DNA of 5,789 nucleotides from an uncultured Synergistia bacterium (GCA_937888925.1 CALARM010000550.1:1-5789), one strand, 5' to 3'. Shown: positions 1 through 5,490, numbered from the stretch's first letter. Translations and numbers: made by a program. Notes: a model not told the origin generated them from the sequence alone.

Positions 1-126
1 TATAGTCTCTTTTAGACATTATTCCAATATCTTCTCTAAATTCTTCAAATAACGCATGAAAAGCTCTGTCATATTTTTGATAGGGTTCTTCTTTTTTCTT
101 TTTTGTTTCCTGACAGTTTTCTGCAA
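1..126 (-). CDS. Start of an unrecognised gene, runs off the window edge; possible -1 frameshift
   Basis: A TTG start at 126-124 lies 7 nt after a perfect AAAGGAG (140-134) and downstream of a good promoter, so translation initiation looks real. Read straight, the frame gives only 35 residues, Lys-rich, ending at a TAA at 21-19. The frame one base back (-1) is open from about 169 to the window edge and looks more protein-like, with acidic and aromatic residues (EEPYQKYDRAF, then ALFEEFREDIG, then MSKRDY). That frame has no ATG, GTG or TTG before an internal ATG near position 20. At 97-91 the start frame contains A_AAA_AAG, the classic bacterial -1 slippery heptamer, and slippage there would join the two frames after 12 codons. 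A sequencing or assembly error in the A-rich run, or a decayed gene, would explain it equally well. I do not recognise the product. Confidence 0.4.
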
Positions 127-133
127 AAAAATA

Positions 134-190
134 CTCCTTTAAAAGAATCCTTCTATATTTAATTTTATCTCAGTGATAGTGAAATGTCTA
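134..190 (-). promoter_or_regulatory. Promoter and ribosome binding site of the leftward gene
   Basis: Read on the minus strand, TAGACA (190-185), a 17-nt spacer and TAAAAT (167-162) form a good sigma-70-type promoter, with a start expected near 155. AAAGGAG follows at 140-134, 7 nt before the TTG at 126-124. Promoter, leader and Shine-Dalgarno line up in the right order and spacing, which is the main reason for believing a leftward gene exists here. Matches like this do occur by chance in DNA this AT-rich. Confidence 0.5.
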
Positions 191-290
191 TCGAATTACC
201 TCCAGGCTTATAATTTAAATATAGGCCTTTTAATCAATTTTAGAGGAAGACATCCCGAATTCAAAAAATTAATGAGAAAAGACGTGGCAA

Positions 291-319
291 CACATCCTGT
301 TCATCCTGCCCATCCTGAT
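291..319. repeat. Three tandem 9-bp units with a CATCCTG core
   Basis: The heptamer CATCCTG occurs at 293-299, 302-308 and 311-317, with an exact period of 9 bp. It is distinctly more GC-rich than its surroundings. On the other strand it reads as CAGGATG separated by two variable bases. From memory, runs of this ATCCTG/CAGGAT type are scattered in intergenic DNA of many uncultured bacteria and are often mis-annotated as short His-Pro or Asn-Arg-Met repeat proteins; I cannot verify that for this genome. Confidence 0.7.
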
Positions 320-326
320 AAAAAAA

Positions 327-356
327 TAGACAAAAACAAACAAAAAGATTTATAAT
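327..356 (+). promoter_or_regulatory. Candidate promoter upstream of the leader-like element
   Basis: TAGACA (327-332), an 18-nt spacer and a perfect TATAAT (351-356) place a transcript start near 363. That is just before the GC-richer element at 371-420 and the ribosome site at 427-433. The position makes the downstream element a plausible 5' leader RNA. The A-rich context raises the chance of a coincidental match. Confidence 0.4.
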
Positions 357-370
357 AAAATCTAAAAAAT

Positions 371-420
371 AACCGGCAAATGCCAGGAAATAGTTATGCA
401 AAAGCCAGCCTGTGAAAGCA
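371..420 (+). other. Leader-like element with a 22-bp-spaced imperfect repeat; possible degenerate structured RNA
   Basis: This 50-bp patch is GC-richer than its surroundings. GCAAATGCCAG (376-386) and GCAAAAGCCAG (398-408) are direct repeats matching at 10 of 11 positions and starting 22 bp apart. CCGGC (373-377) can pair with GCC-A-GG (382-387) around AAAT, with one bulged A, and GTG (412-414) can pair with CAC (419-421). The order GGCAAA, GAAA, GCAAA, GCCA is reminiscent of the first half of the GEMM-I (cyclic di-GMP) riboswitch. The second half, with its conserved AGCC-GGGTTACC-type helix, is absent, so I do not call a riboswitch. A pair of protein-binding sites two helical turns apart is an alternative. 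Confidence 0.3.
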
Positions 421-426
421 CTAAAC

Positions 427-454
427 AAAGGAGAAAATCATGGAAGAAGTATAA
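427..454 (+). other. Strong Shine-Dalgarno followed by a four-codon ORF (MEEV)
   Basis: AAAGGAG at 427-433 is followed after 6 nt by ATG at 440-442, then GAA, GAA, GTA and a TAA stop at 452-454. Ribosome site and spacing are as good as those of the real genes here, yet the frame closes after four codons and no other frame continues as a plausible protein. It could be a minimal leader peptide, the remnant of a decayed gene that kept its start region, or chance. Confidence 0.35.
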
Positions 455-496
455 CATATAAATTTTCACCAGGAAAAAAATAAAGAAGCAAGTTTA

Positions 497-524
497 TTTA
501 CAACACATATTTTCCACTTATAAT
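497..524 (+). promoter_or_regulatory. Second candidate promoter in the intergenic region
   Basis: TTTACA (497-502), a 16-nt spacer and a perfect TATAAT (519-524) would start transcription near 531, about 170 nt before the first pilin gene. The match is good by consensus but lies in very AT-rich DNA. It could be an additional operon promoter or fortuitous. Confidence 0.35.
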
Positions 525-612
525 AAACTAAATTTTAGAATAAAATTGCACATGAGAATATCTATTTGCCCATATTAACTTGTGAAAAAGTCATTAAATT
601 AAAGAATATTTC

Positions 613-641
613 TTGCACTTAATTAATTTATATGTTATTAT
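613..641 (+). promoter_or_regulatory. Best candidate promoter of the pilin operon
   Basis: TTGCAC (613-618) is separated by exactly 17 nt from TATTAT (636-641), and an extended -10 TG lies at 633-634, one base before the -10. Transcription would start near 648, leaving a leader of about 50 nt that contains AAAGGAG at 683-689. It is the closest match to the first gene and has the only extended -10, so I take it as the main operon promoter. Confidence 0.6.
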
Positions 642-700
642 ATAAATAGAATAATTTTCTCCTTTTATGTAATTGTTTATCGAAAGGAGTTTCTTTAAAA

Positions 701-1369
701 ATGATGTTAATTAAAAGAAACTATAAAGGTATGTCTCTCGTTGAAATTATGGGAGCTATTTTTGTTTTATCCTTTGCTGTTCTGGCAGTTGCAACTATTT
801 TCCCTGCAGGTCTTCAAATGAACAGAAAAACAAAAGTCAGAATTCAGGCAATTCAAATGGCTTCAGGTATCATAGAAGAGTTAAGGCATCTGCCTTATTA
901 TGATCCAAATACTACCTGTTTACTTGACCTTGCTACTATAAATCCAGACATGAATGCAGTTGTAACCGATGGCTGGGGAGGCTTTGATGATGCCTATTGT
1001 GAAAATGGAAGTAATGAAAAATGGACTCCTAATGTTGTAAAAAACTCCAACGTACATGATGGCACAAGTCGCATTTTTTTTAGAAGTCGTTCCACGAAAG
1101 ACATGAGAAAATTGTCAACTCCCGATAGTCTTGTAGATACACTCAGTTCAAAATTAATGTATCCTGCAATTAGAATTGCACCGTTAGGGGACAGTAGCAC
1201 CAATCCAGAGCTTATGTATTCGTATGCTCCATCAATCAACAGATGCCGCATTCATAAAATAATAGTAACAGCAAATATAGAAGAATTTGTAGCAGGCACA
1301 TCCAGATACAGTACAATACAGTTAATTACTTACAGAAGTGACGGATTAACTATGACTCCCGGATATTAG
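701..1369 (+). CDS. GspI/PilV-like minor prepilin
   Basis: This is a minor pilin or pseudopilin of a type IV filament system, expected to be cleaved at the inner membrane and placed in the filament tip complex. The 222-residue product has a 10-residue basic leader ending in Gly10, then Met at +1 and Glu at +5 (GMSLVEIMGA) and a hydrophobic helix to about residue 35. This is the class III signal cut by prepilin peptidase. Met at +1 is usual for the GspI family, whereas other subunits mostly have Phe. The segment after the helix (FPAGLQ, then a basic stretch and ASGIIEELR) fits the amphipathic continuation of a pilin helix. The C-terminal domain is divergent, with Cys residues but no motif I can name. 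AAAGGAG at 683-689 with an 11-nt spacer favours ATG 701 over ATG 704. It is first in the operon, 14 nt before the next gene. Confidence 0.85.
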   Translation: MMLIKRNYKGMSLVEIMGAIFVLSFAVLAVATIFPAGLQMNRKTKVRIQAIQMASGIIEELRHLPYYDPNTTCLLDLATINPDMNAVVTDGWGGFDDAYCENGSNEKWTPNVVKNSNVHDGTSRIFFRSRSTKDMRKLSTPDSLVDTLSSKLMYPAIRIAPLGDSSTNPELMYSYAPSINRCRIHKIIVTANIEEFVAGTSRYSTIQLITYRSDGLTMTPGY

Positions 1370-1383
1370 AAAGGTGATTATTT

Positions 1384-2241
1384 ATGAAACAATCTTCAGG
1401 TTTTACTTTAATAGAAATCCTGATAGGGATTTTTGTATTTACTCTTCTCTGTACGGCGGCATTCCTTGTATTTTCTTACGGTCTAAAAGTATCGGTATAT
1501 AATGCCACAAATGTTCAGCTTCAACGTAATGCCAGTATAGCTATGGAAAGAATGCTTACAGAAGCAAAAGATGCTGTCTTCCTTCCCTGGCAGACAGGTA
1601 GCTATAGTCCTAAAACTCCGCCTTCGCCGGTATTTTTTCCTTTTATAAACCAGGCCAATACGGATTCAGGATATTCTGACGATCCAAATGATGTTAATGA
1701 TCCCAATAACGCTGTTTTTTGTTTTACCGCTCCCGTACCAACAGGAGGAGCTGGAAATTTCGCTTATACGAGCAATACAAGTTATCGTCTTGTATGTTAT
1801 TATGTGGATGCAGATTTTGTTCCTTCAGATCCGAATCAACATCCTATTTCACATACTCATGCCCTTGTAAGGCGGATATTGCAATTCGGGACAGCTCTTT
1901 CCTCGGCAAATATATTTGGCTTTGACTGGACTCTCAATAGCTATACACCGAAATCCTGGTCATGGACATTAGAACCGGAAGTAATTATTCAGATGCCTTT
2001 TCCGTCAGATTCTATATATTTTTTTATAAGTCATGAGAAGAATGAAGCTTACTGGAAATCAAGGAAAATAGAATTCCAGGAAACAGCTAATCCTATTTAC
2101 ACGGATTCGACTAAAATATATGACCCGTTATCCTTTAAAATAATTATGATATTAAATCAGTATCCCTATGGAAAAACTACATATAAAAAACAGCGTTTAA
2201 AACTGGAAGGCTCGGTTCAGATACGAGCTGCATATCATTAA
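1384..2241 (+). CDS. GspJ/PilW-like minor prepilin
   Basis: This 285-residue prepilin is the likely J/PilW subunit of a filament tip complex. The leader is 6 residues (MKQSSG), followed by FTLIEILIGIF, with Phe at +1 and Glu at +5, and a hydrophobic helix to about residue 33; GFTLIEIL is characteristic of GspJ. The helix continues into an Asn/Gln-rich amphipathic segment (VQLQRNASIAMERML), as in PilW/GspJ proteins. The C-terminal domain is probably beta-rich and has Asp-Pro-Asn motifs at 1681-1689, 1699-1707 and 1828-1836 and two Cys-aromatic motifs (FCF, VCYY). AGGTG at 1372-1376 lies 7 nt before the ATG. The preceding gene ends 14 nt upstream and the next starts 31 nt downstream, so the genes are almost certainly co-transcribed. 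Subfamily assignment rests on the N-terminus, size and order; the C-terminal fold is inferred. Confidence 0.85.
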   Translation: MKQSSGFTLIEILIGIFVFTLLCTAAFLVFSYGLKVSVYNATNVQLQRNASIAMERMLTEAKDAVFLPWQTGSYSPKTPPSPVFFPFINQANTDSGYSDDPNDVNDPNNAVFCFTAPVPTGGAGNFAYTSNTSYRLVCYYVDADFVPSDPNQHPISHTHALVRRILQFGTALSSANIFGFDWTLNSYTPKSWSWTLEPEVIIQMPFPSDSIYFFISHEKNEAYWKSRKIEFQETANPIYTDSTKIYDPLSFKIIMILNQYPYGKTTYKKQRLKLEGSVQIRAAYH

Positions 2242-2272
2242 GGTATTTATCAAAAGAGAGGAGACATAATCA

Positions 2273-4408
2273 ATGAAAAGAAAAATTAATCAAAAAGGAG
2301 CTGCAATGCTCCTGGCTTTATTTACAGTTATTGTGCTTGCGTCGATTGCAACAGGATTTCTTGCAATAACTATAGCAGAAAACAAAACTACCGGATCCAG
2401 AATTGATTCAGAACTTGCTCTTGAAGCAGCCACAGCAGGTATAGATTACCTGGCCATGGTAGCAACATCACAGCCGGGGTTCTGGGATTATAACTCATTA
2501 CCGGCTTCAGCAAACAGAAGGGGAACGTTCAGCTTTCCGAAATTTACTGACCCTAACTATTTTGTAGTGACTCAGGATACAAACAATACCACTTATTACA
2601 TGGTTTACGATCTAAAAAATAAAGGAAAAAATGATACAGCTACAAATGGACCAATAAGACTATCTCTGGGCAGCAAAACAACAGATGGAAAAATAGTTGG
2701 ATGCACTATAATAGTTCAGGATGCTCCAGGTCAATACCCTGACATAGTAGCTTCATGTATCGGATACGTTATTAACGCACCGGGCGTAGAACCGGAGGAT
2801 GTAGATCTCGCAGATGCAAATATTGTTTTCTATGCCAGCAGAGCAATACAGGTAATATTAAAAGAAGTTTCATATTATAATTATACATATATATATAAAA
2901 ACTTTACAGATCTCGATCTGCCTTTTAATGTACCCGACAGTTCTCTCCAGGCTATGCAGAATATGGTGGGATTATGCCCTGATACTCTAATTAACGGAGG
3001 CATAAGAGCTGAAGGTTATGATGATCCGAATAATGATCCTAACTCGAACAGAGTAGCCAGATTACTGATATGGGATGCAGACGGGAACCCTATAAATGGT
3101 ACTACAGACCCTAATGATATGGCAACAATAAACGGGCCGGTTCGTCTTGTAAGTAATGACAAATATGATGGCACAGGCCCTGATGTAGTAGATAATCAGA
3201 TAGGCAACTATAAATTAAATTCAGATATGAAAAGCGCCTTTCAGGGTTCTTCATTCGTAACAGGAAGTGACCGCAGAGGCGTTCCCGGAGCAAATGACTC
3301 ATATATGAACAGTATAATAGATGCTACAAATGGAAGTACGGTAAATGCCTCTAACAGATATGCCACAATAGTGGATGGTGACAATAAAGTGCAGGGGCTC
3401 AGTATTTACAATGGAGATATTTATCAGGATCCGGAAAATACTGCTGCCAACAGAGAAGATTTAGATCATGATGGTGATAAAGACTATAGCAAAAATATAT
3501 GTAAAATCAGTTTCTATTCAGATACTTCAACAACCCCTGCAAAGCCAAAGGTGGACATAAAAATATATAATCGTTATGAAGGCGGACAGGGAAAGAACAG
3601 CGGCAATATAGATACCATAACCAGTCAAACTCCAATTTCCAGTAATACATATGATCTGTCTCAGGATACAGTGATTTATGTAAATGGAGGGAACGTAATG
3701 GTAGAAGGAGAAGCAGCTTCAGGTATTTCAGTTGTATGCGATGACTCCAGAACAGATCCTGCAATTGCAACAGGTTCTATTGATGATATTCTGCTAGATC
3801 CAAATGATCCTTCTCTTACTGCTGAAGAAAAATTCTTCAGAAATCTGGAAAAGGACAATCTGGAAGGTACTCCTGCATCAGAAGGCAATATTTTCGTAGC
3901 AGGCGATATAACCTATAAAGACGAAACAACATCGGCAATTGGACTTGTAGCAGAAAATTATATGTACCTTCATGAATTGAAAAGTTCCAATTCTTTACAG
4001 GCAGATAAAAATGATGATCCGGATTATGTCAGTGGATCAGGCGATGAAACCGGAGATTACCATCATCTTCAGTTGAGGGGACAGTTGAACTCAATCCGTC
4101 AGTCAGTACAGTTTGATTTCTTCAATTATCTCGGAGAAAATGGATTTTTCGATTCGGGAGGAGCAGGTTCGGAAGGTTTTAACGGTTCTATAGACTTTAA
4201 AGGACAGATGGTAGGTAATCAGACAGATGTAGAAGGAGATACAAAAGGCAGAGGTTATGCTTCAGATATGAAAATAAGCTACGATGAAAGTCTGAAATAT
4301 TATACAGCACCAATGTTTTTTAATGAAGATTACTCCAAGCTTCCGTCCGGATTATTACAGTTTACCGTAACAGCTTTCTTCGACAGAGGGAGCCTTGGTT
4401 CAAAGTAG
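2273..4408 (+). CDS. Very large GspK/PilX-like minor prepilin (711 residues)
   Basis: This is the probable K/PilX subunit, which in known systems caps the tip of the pseudopilus. The leader MKRKINQKG ends in Gly9, followed by AAMLLALFTV and a hydrophobic helix to about residue 35. Position +5 is Leu, not Glu; lack of Glu5 is typical of GspK and PilX-type proteins. At 711 residues it is about twice the usual GspK length. The extra bulk is Asp/Asn/Gly-rich and probably beta-structured. Residues 396-404 read DLDHDGDKD, an exact DxDxDGxxD calcium-loop pattern. A later segment (NIFVAGDITYKD, then GLVAENYMYL) and the C-terminal YASDMKISYDESL region resemble large PilX-N proteins of other deep-branching bacteria (DUF4900-type, from memory). 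AGAGGAG at 2257-2263 lies 9 nt before the ATG. It follows the J-like gene in the canonical I-J-K order. Confidence 0.8.
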   Translation: MKRKINQKGAAMLLALFTVIVLASIATGFLAITIAENKTTGSRIDSELALEAATAGIDYLAMVATSQPGFWDYNSLPASANRRGTFSFPKFTDPNYFVVTQDTNNTTYYMVYDLKNKGKNDTATNGPIRLSLGSKTTDGKIVGCTIIVQDAPGQYPDIVASCIGYVINAPGVEPEDVDLADANIVFYASRAIQVILKEVSYYNYTYIYKNFTDLDLPFNVPDSSLQAMQNMVGLCPDTLINGGIRAEGYDDPNNDPNSNRVARLLIWDADGNPINGTTDPNDMATINGPVRLVSNDKYDGTGPDVVDNQIGNYKLNSDMKSAFQGSSFVTGSDRRGVPGANDSYMNSIIDATNGSTVNASNRYATIVDGDNKVQGLSIYNGDIYQDPENTAANREDLDHDGDKDYSKNICKISFYSDTSTTPAKPKVDIKIYNRYEGGQGKNSGNIDTITSQTPISSNTYDLSQDTVIYVNGGNVMVEGEAASGISVVCDDSRTDPAIATGSIDDILLDPNDPSLTAEEKFFRNLEKDNLEGTPASEGNIFVAGDITYKDETTSAIGLVAENYMYLHELKSSNSLQADKNDDPDYVSGSGDETGDYHHLQLRGQLNSIRQSVQFDFFNYLGENGFFDSGGAGSEGFNGSIDFKGQMVGNQTDVEGDTKGRGYASDMKISYDESLKYYTAPMFFNEDYSKLPSGLLQFTVTAFFDRGSLGSK

Positions 4409-4417
4409 TTTTATAAC

Positions 4418-4434
4418 AAGGAGGATTATCAGTG
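4418..4434 (+). promoter_or_regulatory. Near-consensus ribosome site fixing a GTG start
   Basis: AAGGAGG at 4418-4424, extended to AAGGAGGAT, is the strongest Shine-Dalgarno match in the window. It sits 7 nt before GTG 4432-4434. No ATG is available at suitable spacing, and the signal peptide begins directly at this GTG, so the GTG start is well supported. Strong initiation suggests the small protein is made in quantity relative to its neighbours. Confidence 0.75.
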
Positions 4435-4797
4435 AAAGTCTCAATAATTACAATTCTAATATTCGCTCTGCTGATATGTATATATAATAACTCTATGGCT
4501 TTTGTTTCAAAACCTATAGATACAATTCCCGGAGTTAAGTTGCCTACTCCAAATCCTGATGTACCGACTCTTGCACCAAGACCTACTATAAAATCACATA
4601 ATAAACATATAACACCTCTTTATATGATAACTACTCCGACAGTAAACCCGACCCCTCTGTTTCAGGAAATAAAAGATGAAACATCTGACTTACAGGATAA
4701 TAAGCAGAGCTCTTCTACTATAAAGATAATATTGTTTTTAATGGGTACTGTTTTAATAGCCGGAGGACTGATATTCTTCTATAAGACGAAAGGATAA
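4432..4797 (+). CDS. Unrecognised small secreted or bitopic membrane protein with Pro/Thr-rich stalk
   Basis: I do not recognise this 121-residue protein. Residues 1-23 look like a Sec signal peptide (short basic start, ILIFALLICI core, SMA before a likely cut at Ala23-Phe24). Residues 28-75 are Pro/Thr-rich, with 12 prolines and five Pro-Thr dipeptides (38, 45, 51, 69, 73), suggesting an extended, possibly glycosylated stalk. Residues 78-95 are polar and charged. Residues 97-117 form a transmembrane helix, and the protein ends YKTKG. The predicted topology puts the stalk outside the cytoplasmic membrane with a short basic tail inside. No prepilin cleavage site, canonical LPxTG or PEP-CTERM motif is visible. 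It lies 23 nt after the K-like gene, and its stop overlaps the weak ribosome site of the H-like gene, so it is embedded in the tip-complex operon and probably serves it. An alternative is an anchored envelope spacer unrelated to the pilus. Confidence 0.75.
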   Translation: MKVSIITILIFALLICIYNNSMAFVSKPIDTIPGVKLPTPNPDVPTLAPRPTIKSHNKHITPLYMITTPTVNPTPLFQEIKDETSDLQDNKQSSSTIKIILFLMGTVLIAGGLIFFYKTKG

Positions 4798-4807
4798 TTT
4801 ATTCATT

Positions 4808-5335
4808 ATGATATTAAAGAAAAAAAAAGGTTTTACCCTTCTCGAAATGATGATATCCATAGGAATTATAATTCTTCTTACTGCTATCTCTGTAGTAGGA
4901 TACAGAAGATATCAATGGAGTATAGACTTTAGAGGCTCACTGAACTCCTTAACTTCTGACATAAAGCTTGCCCAGCAGGAAGCAATTACAAACAAATATC
5001 CTGATGCAAGCGGACCCTTAATTACAAGTTACAGGATAGATTCAACAGGTAAAACCTATACTATCGCTGCATATCATAAAAACGCCGATCCTCCTGTAGC
5101 TTTAATAAAAACAGTTGTATTACCGGGTGCAGTAAAAATTGCCAATACAGGGGAAGGTATTCTTGTATTTGATCAACGCGGTGTTCCTATACAATTACCG
5201 GCAGATGATGCGGCAAGAGCACTTCCGGTGCCTGCACCAAGTCCTGTAACTATAACACTGCAACAGCCCAATTTGAACATTCAAAAAAATATAGTAATCA
5301 ACCTGAATGGCGGTATAGTGCAGGAAAAATATTAA
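4808..5335 (+). CDS. GspH/FimU-like minor prepilin
   Basis: This 175-residue prepilin fits GspH/FimT/FimU. An 8-residue leader (MILKKKKG) is followed by FTLLEMMISIGI, with Phe at +1 and Glu at +5, and a hydrophobic helix to about residue 29. The helix continues into IDFRGSLNSLTSDIKLAQQE; this Leu-Ala-Gln-Glu-Ala segment is typical of GspH/FimT pilins. The C-terminal part has VFDQRGVP and a final VINLNGGIVQ, matching the family's habit of ending in a Gly-containing beta strand. Length is normal. In known systems H/FimU joins I, J and K to connect the tip to the major pilin shaft. The start is 10 nt after the stop of the previous gene; the only ribosome site, AAAGGAT (4789-4795), overlaps that stop and is about 12 nt from the ATG, suggesting translational coupling. 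A run of nine A at 4820-4828 lies inside the leader. Confidence 0.85.
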   Translation: MILKKKKGFTLLEMMISIGIIILLTAISVVGYRRYQWSIDFRGSLNSLTSDIKLAQQEAITNKYPDASGPLITSYRIDSTGKTYTIAAYHKNADPPVALIKTVVLPGAVKIANTGEGILVFDQRGVPIQLPADDAARALPVPAPSPVTITLQQPNLNIQKNIVINLNGGIVQEKY

Positions 5336-5440
5336 GGATTTGTTCAAAAATAACCCTGTTAAAATTTTACTAAAGTAAAAAGTAATTAATGCCTTATTTT
5401 ATTCACTATACTAAAGAGTTTATTTCTTTACAGTCCCTGA

Positions 5441-5490
5441 GATTAGAAGGGTTGAAGGTGTTATTATAATTCTCCATCAACCCTTCAATC
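5441..5490. terminator. Convergent-gene hairpin, candidate bidirectional terminator
   Basis: The left arm 5441-5458 and right arm 5474-5490 pair as GATT, a bulged A, ten continuous pairs (GAAGGGTTGA), one A-A mismatch and GG/CC, around a 15-nt AT-rich loop. It sits between convergent genes, as expected of a shared terminator. The right arm contains the stop codon of the histidine kinase (5485-5487). Neither strand has a clear T-run after the stem, so it is not a textbook Rho-independent terminator; it may act as a transcript-end stabiliser. Confidence 0.5.

Larger units (their letters stand above)
127..700. other. AT-rich divergent intergenic region between the leftward gene and the pilin operon
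   Basis: I see no convincing protein-coding gene in this stretch. It separates the leftward gene from the pilin operon. It contains the leftward promoter (162-190), three 9-bp repeat units (291-319), three plus-strand promoter matches (327-356, 497-524, 613-641), a leader-like element (371-420) and a strong ribosome site with a four-codon ORF (427-454). A 60-codon open frame at 173-355 starts with GTG, has no ribosome site and ends in low-complexity Lys-rich residues; I regard it as non-coding. The stretch 455-610 is plain AT-rich DNA apart from one promoter match. Confidence 0.6.

Noticed and set aside
173..355. A 60-codon plus-strand open frame with a His-Pro repeat segment
   Set aside because: It starts with GTG without a ribosome site, its His-Pro part is just the 9-bp DNA repeat translated, and it ends in low-complexity Lys/Asn residues from A-rich DNA.
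371..420. Calling a GEMM-I cyclic di-GMP riboswitch
   Set aside because: Only scattered matches to the 5' half are present and the conserved 3' helix is missing, so it is reported only as a resemblance.
600..640. Sigma-54 promoter before the pilin operon, suggested by TTGCA at 613-617
   Set aside because: The GG element expected about 11 nt upstream is absent, whereas a 17-nt-spaced extended -10 fits a sigma-70-type promoter.
994..1251. Minus-strand open frame inside the first pilin gene
   Set aside because: It lies opposite a well-supported prepilin gene, and I found no sign that it is a gene of its own.
1688..1925. Two short plus-strand frames inside the J-like gene
   Set aside because: They overlap the intact prepilin gene in other frames; their products show no recognisable features.
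3111..3888. Minus-strand open frames inside the K-like gene
   Set aside because: They lie opposite a long, intact prepilin gene with a consistent signal sequence and motifs; their Leu/His/Ser-rich products look like antisense translation.
4432..4797. Sortase or PEP-CTERM substrate, suggested by the C-terminal helix and basic tail
   Set aside because: No LPxTG or PEP motif stands before the helix, and the tail has only two Lys; ordinary membrane anchoring explains it.
5365..5380. Small inverted repeat TTTTAC-taaa-GTAAAA after the H-like gene as an operon terminator
   Set aside because: The stem is six mostly A-T pairs and is not followed by a T-run, so it is too weak to claim; the hairpin at 5441-5490 is a better candidate.
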